Assembly (NCBI GenBank): GCA_023247135.1
Contig: JAHFHB010000131.1
Span: forward strand, 1-5,921
Origin: Candidatus Omnitrophota bacterium
Lineage (GTDB): Bacteria; Omnitrophota; Omnitrophia; Omnitrophales; Aquincolibacteriaceae
DNA: 5,921 bases
Direction of reading: 5' to 3'
Of the stretch, positions 5,472 through 5,921 are shown piece by piece. Position 1 is the first letter of the stretch, and each line of letters begins with the position of its first letter. The notes beneath the pieces were generated by a model. The model was not told where the DNA came from. It saw nothing but the letters and a program-made list of their open reading frames with translations, and did no database searches. The position numbers and the translations under genes were made by a program.

Positions 5472-5921
5472 ATGCCCGCCTGCTGGCTGATGAAAAGCGA
5501 GCCCGAGGTTTATTCCATCGACGACCTGGCCCGCGACAAAAAAACCGGTTGGGATGGCGTGCGCAACTACCAGGCGCGCAATTTTTTGCGGGATAAGATC
5601 AAAAAAGGCGATCGGGTTCTGTTCTATCACAGCAACGCCGAACCTCCCGGGATTGCCGGCATCGCTGAAGTGGTGCGCGGGGGCTATCCTGACCCATCCG
5701 CATTCCTCAAAGGCGATGTGCACTTTGATTCTCTAAGTAACCCTGAGAAACCGGTTTGGTACAGCGTCGATGTGCGGTTCGTTAAAAAATTCAAAAACAT
5801 CCTGCCGCTTGAAAGCCTGCGTTCCGTGAAAGGGCTTGAAAACATGTTACTCTTAAAGCGTGGCCAGAGACTGTCTGTTCAGCCTGTGACCGGCAAGGAA
5901 TGGGAAGTGATTTTAGAATGG
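5472..5921 (+). CDS. EVE-domain protein (THYN1-like), 3'-partial
   Basis: The frame from ATG 5472 is open to the right edge, giving 150 residues with the stop outside the window. Standalone THYN1-like EVE proteins are about this long, so only a few residues are probably missing. Family landmarks are the start PACWLMKSEPEVYSIDDL (residues 2-19), then GWDGVRNYQARNFLRD (26-41), GDRVLFYHSN, PGIAGIAEV and WYSVDVRFV. EVE domains belong to the PUA-like fold. Eukaryotic and some bacterial members recognise modified cytosines in DNA, and others are proposed to bind modified bases in RNA, so the substrate here is unknown. The ribosome site is weak (GAAGAAAG, GAG). The short gap after ferritin suggests translation from the same transcript, though no functional link is obvious. 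Confidence 0.9.
   Translation, partial: MPACWLMKSEPEVYSIDDLARDKKTGWDGVRNYQARNFLRDKIKKGDRVLFYHSNAEPPGIAGIAEVVRGGYPDPSAFLKGDVHFDSLSNPEKPVWYSVDVRFVKKFKNILPLESLRSVKGLENMLLLKRGQRLSVQPVTGKEWEVILEW

Noticed and set aside
5337..5723. 128-codon minus-strand frame over ferritin and the EVE gene
   Set aside because: Both sense genes are recognisable families, so this is a shadow.

Overview
This is a 5.9 kb accessory-looking stretch of a bacterial chromosome. All supported genes lie on the + strand, and its two ends cut through genes. I cannot place the organism from markers. The mix fits an environmental, probably Gram-negative bacterium of a little-studied lineage: a giant cysteine-free polymorphic toxin, a RAYT-type transposase between GGTACC-rich repeats, and a zinc-finger protein with a histone-like C-terminus. 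Omnitrophota, Elusimicrobiota and Bdellovibrionota are candidates, by inference only.

Region 1 (1-3465) is a polymorphic toxin locus. The toxin frame is already open at the left edge, so the first in-frame ATG (183) is not the start. The visible 988 residues hold, in order: a helical region; a C39-peptidase-like domain that keeps its histidine but has no cysteine; an amphipathic and then strongly hydrophobic segment; a long linker with a pretoxin-like stretch; and a C-terminal domain. That last domain matches the ADP-ribosyl cyclase/CD38 active-site pattern and is probably an NAD-consuming toxin. One base after the toxin stop is a 99-residue gene, the probable immunity protein. Base composition drops sharply to AT-rich at about 2540 and stays low through the immunity gene, as expected for an exchangeable toxin-tip and immunity cassette. 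A 53-residue, two-helix membrane protein starting with GTG follows.

Region 2 (3466-4344) is a RAYT module. A Y1/HUH transposase gene sits between exact inverted repeats (17 bp plus 10 bp, separated by 6 unrelated bases on each side), and purine/pyrimidine-rich short repeats adjoin each arm. The last codons of the transposase lie inside the right arm.

Region 3 (4345-5921) holds three genes. The first encodes a 165-residue protein with an N-terminal Cys/His zinc knuckle, a charged linker and a C-terminal histone-like fold ending in the R-x-T-x4-D signature. It appears to be read from a promoter so close to the ATG that the mRNA may be leaderless. Next is a ferritin with an intact ferroxidase centre, its own promoter and a strong ribosome site. 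Finally, 17 bases on, comes an EVE-domain (THYN1-like) gene that runs off the right edge.

The best candidates for something new are the zinc-finger/histone-fold protein and the toxin with a CD38-like tip on a pseudo-C39 scaffold.
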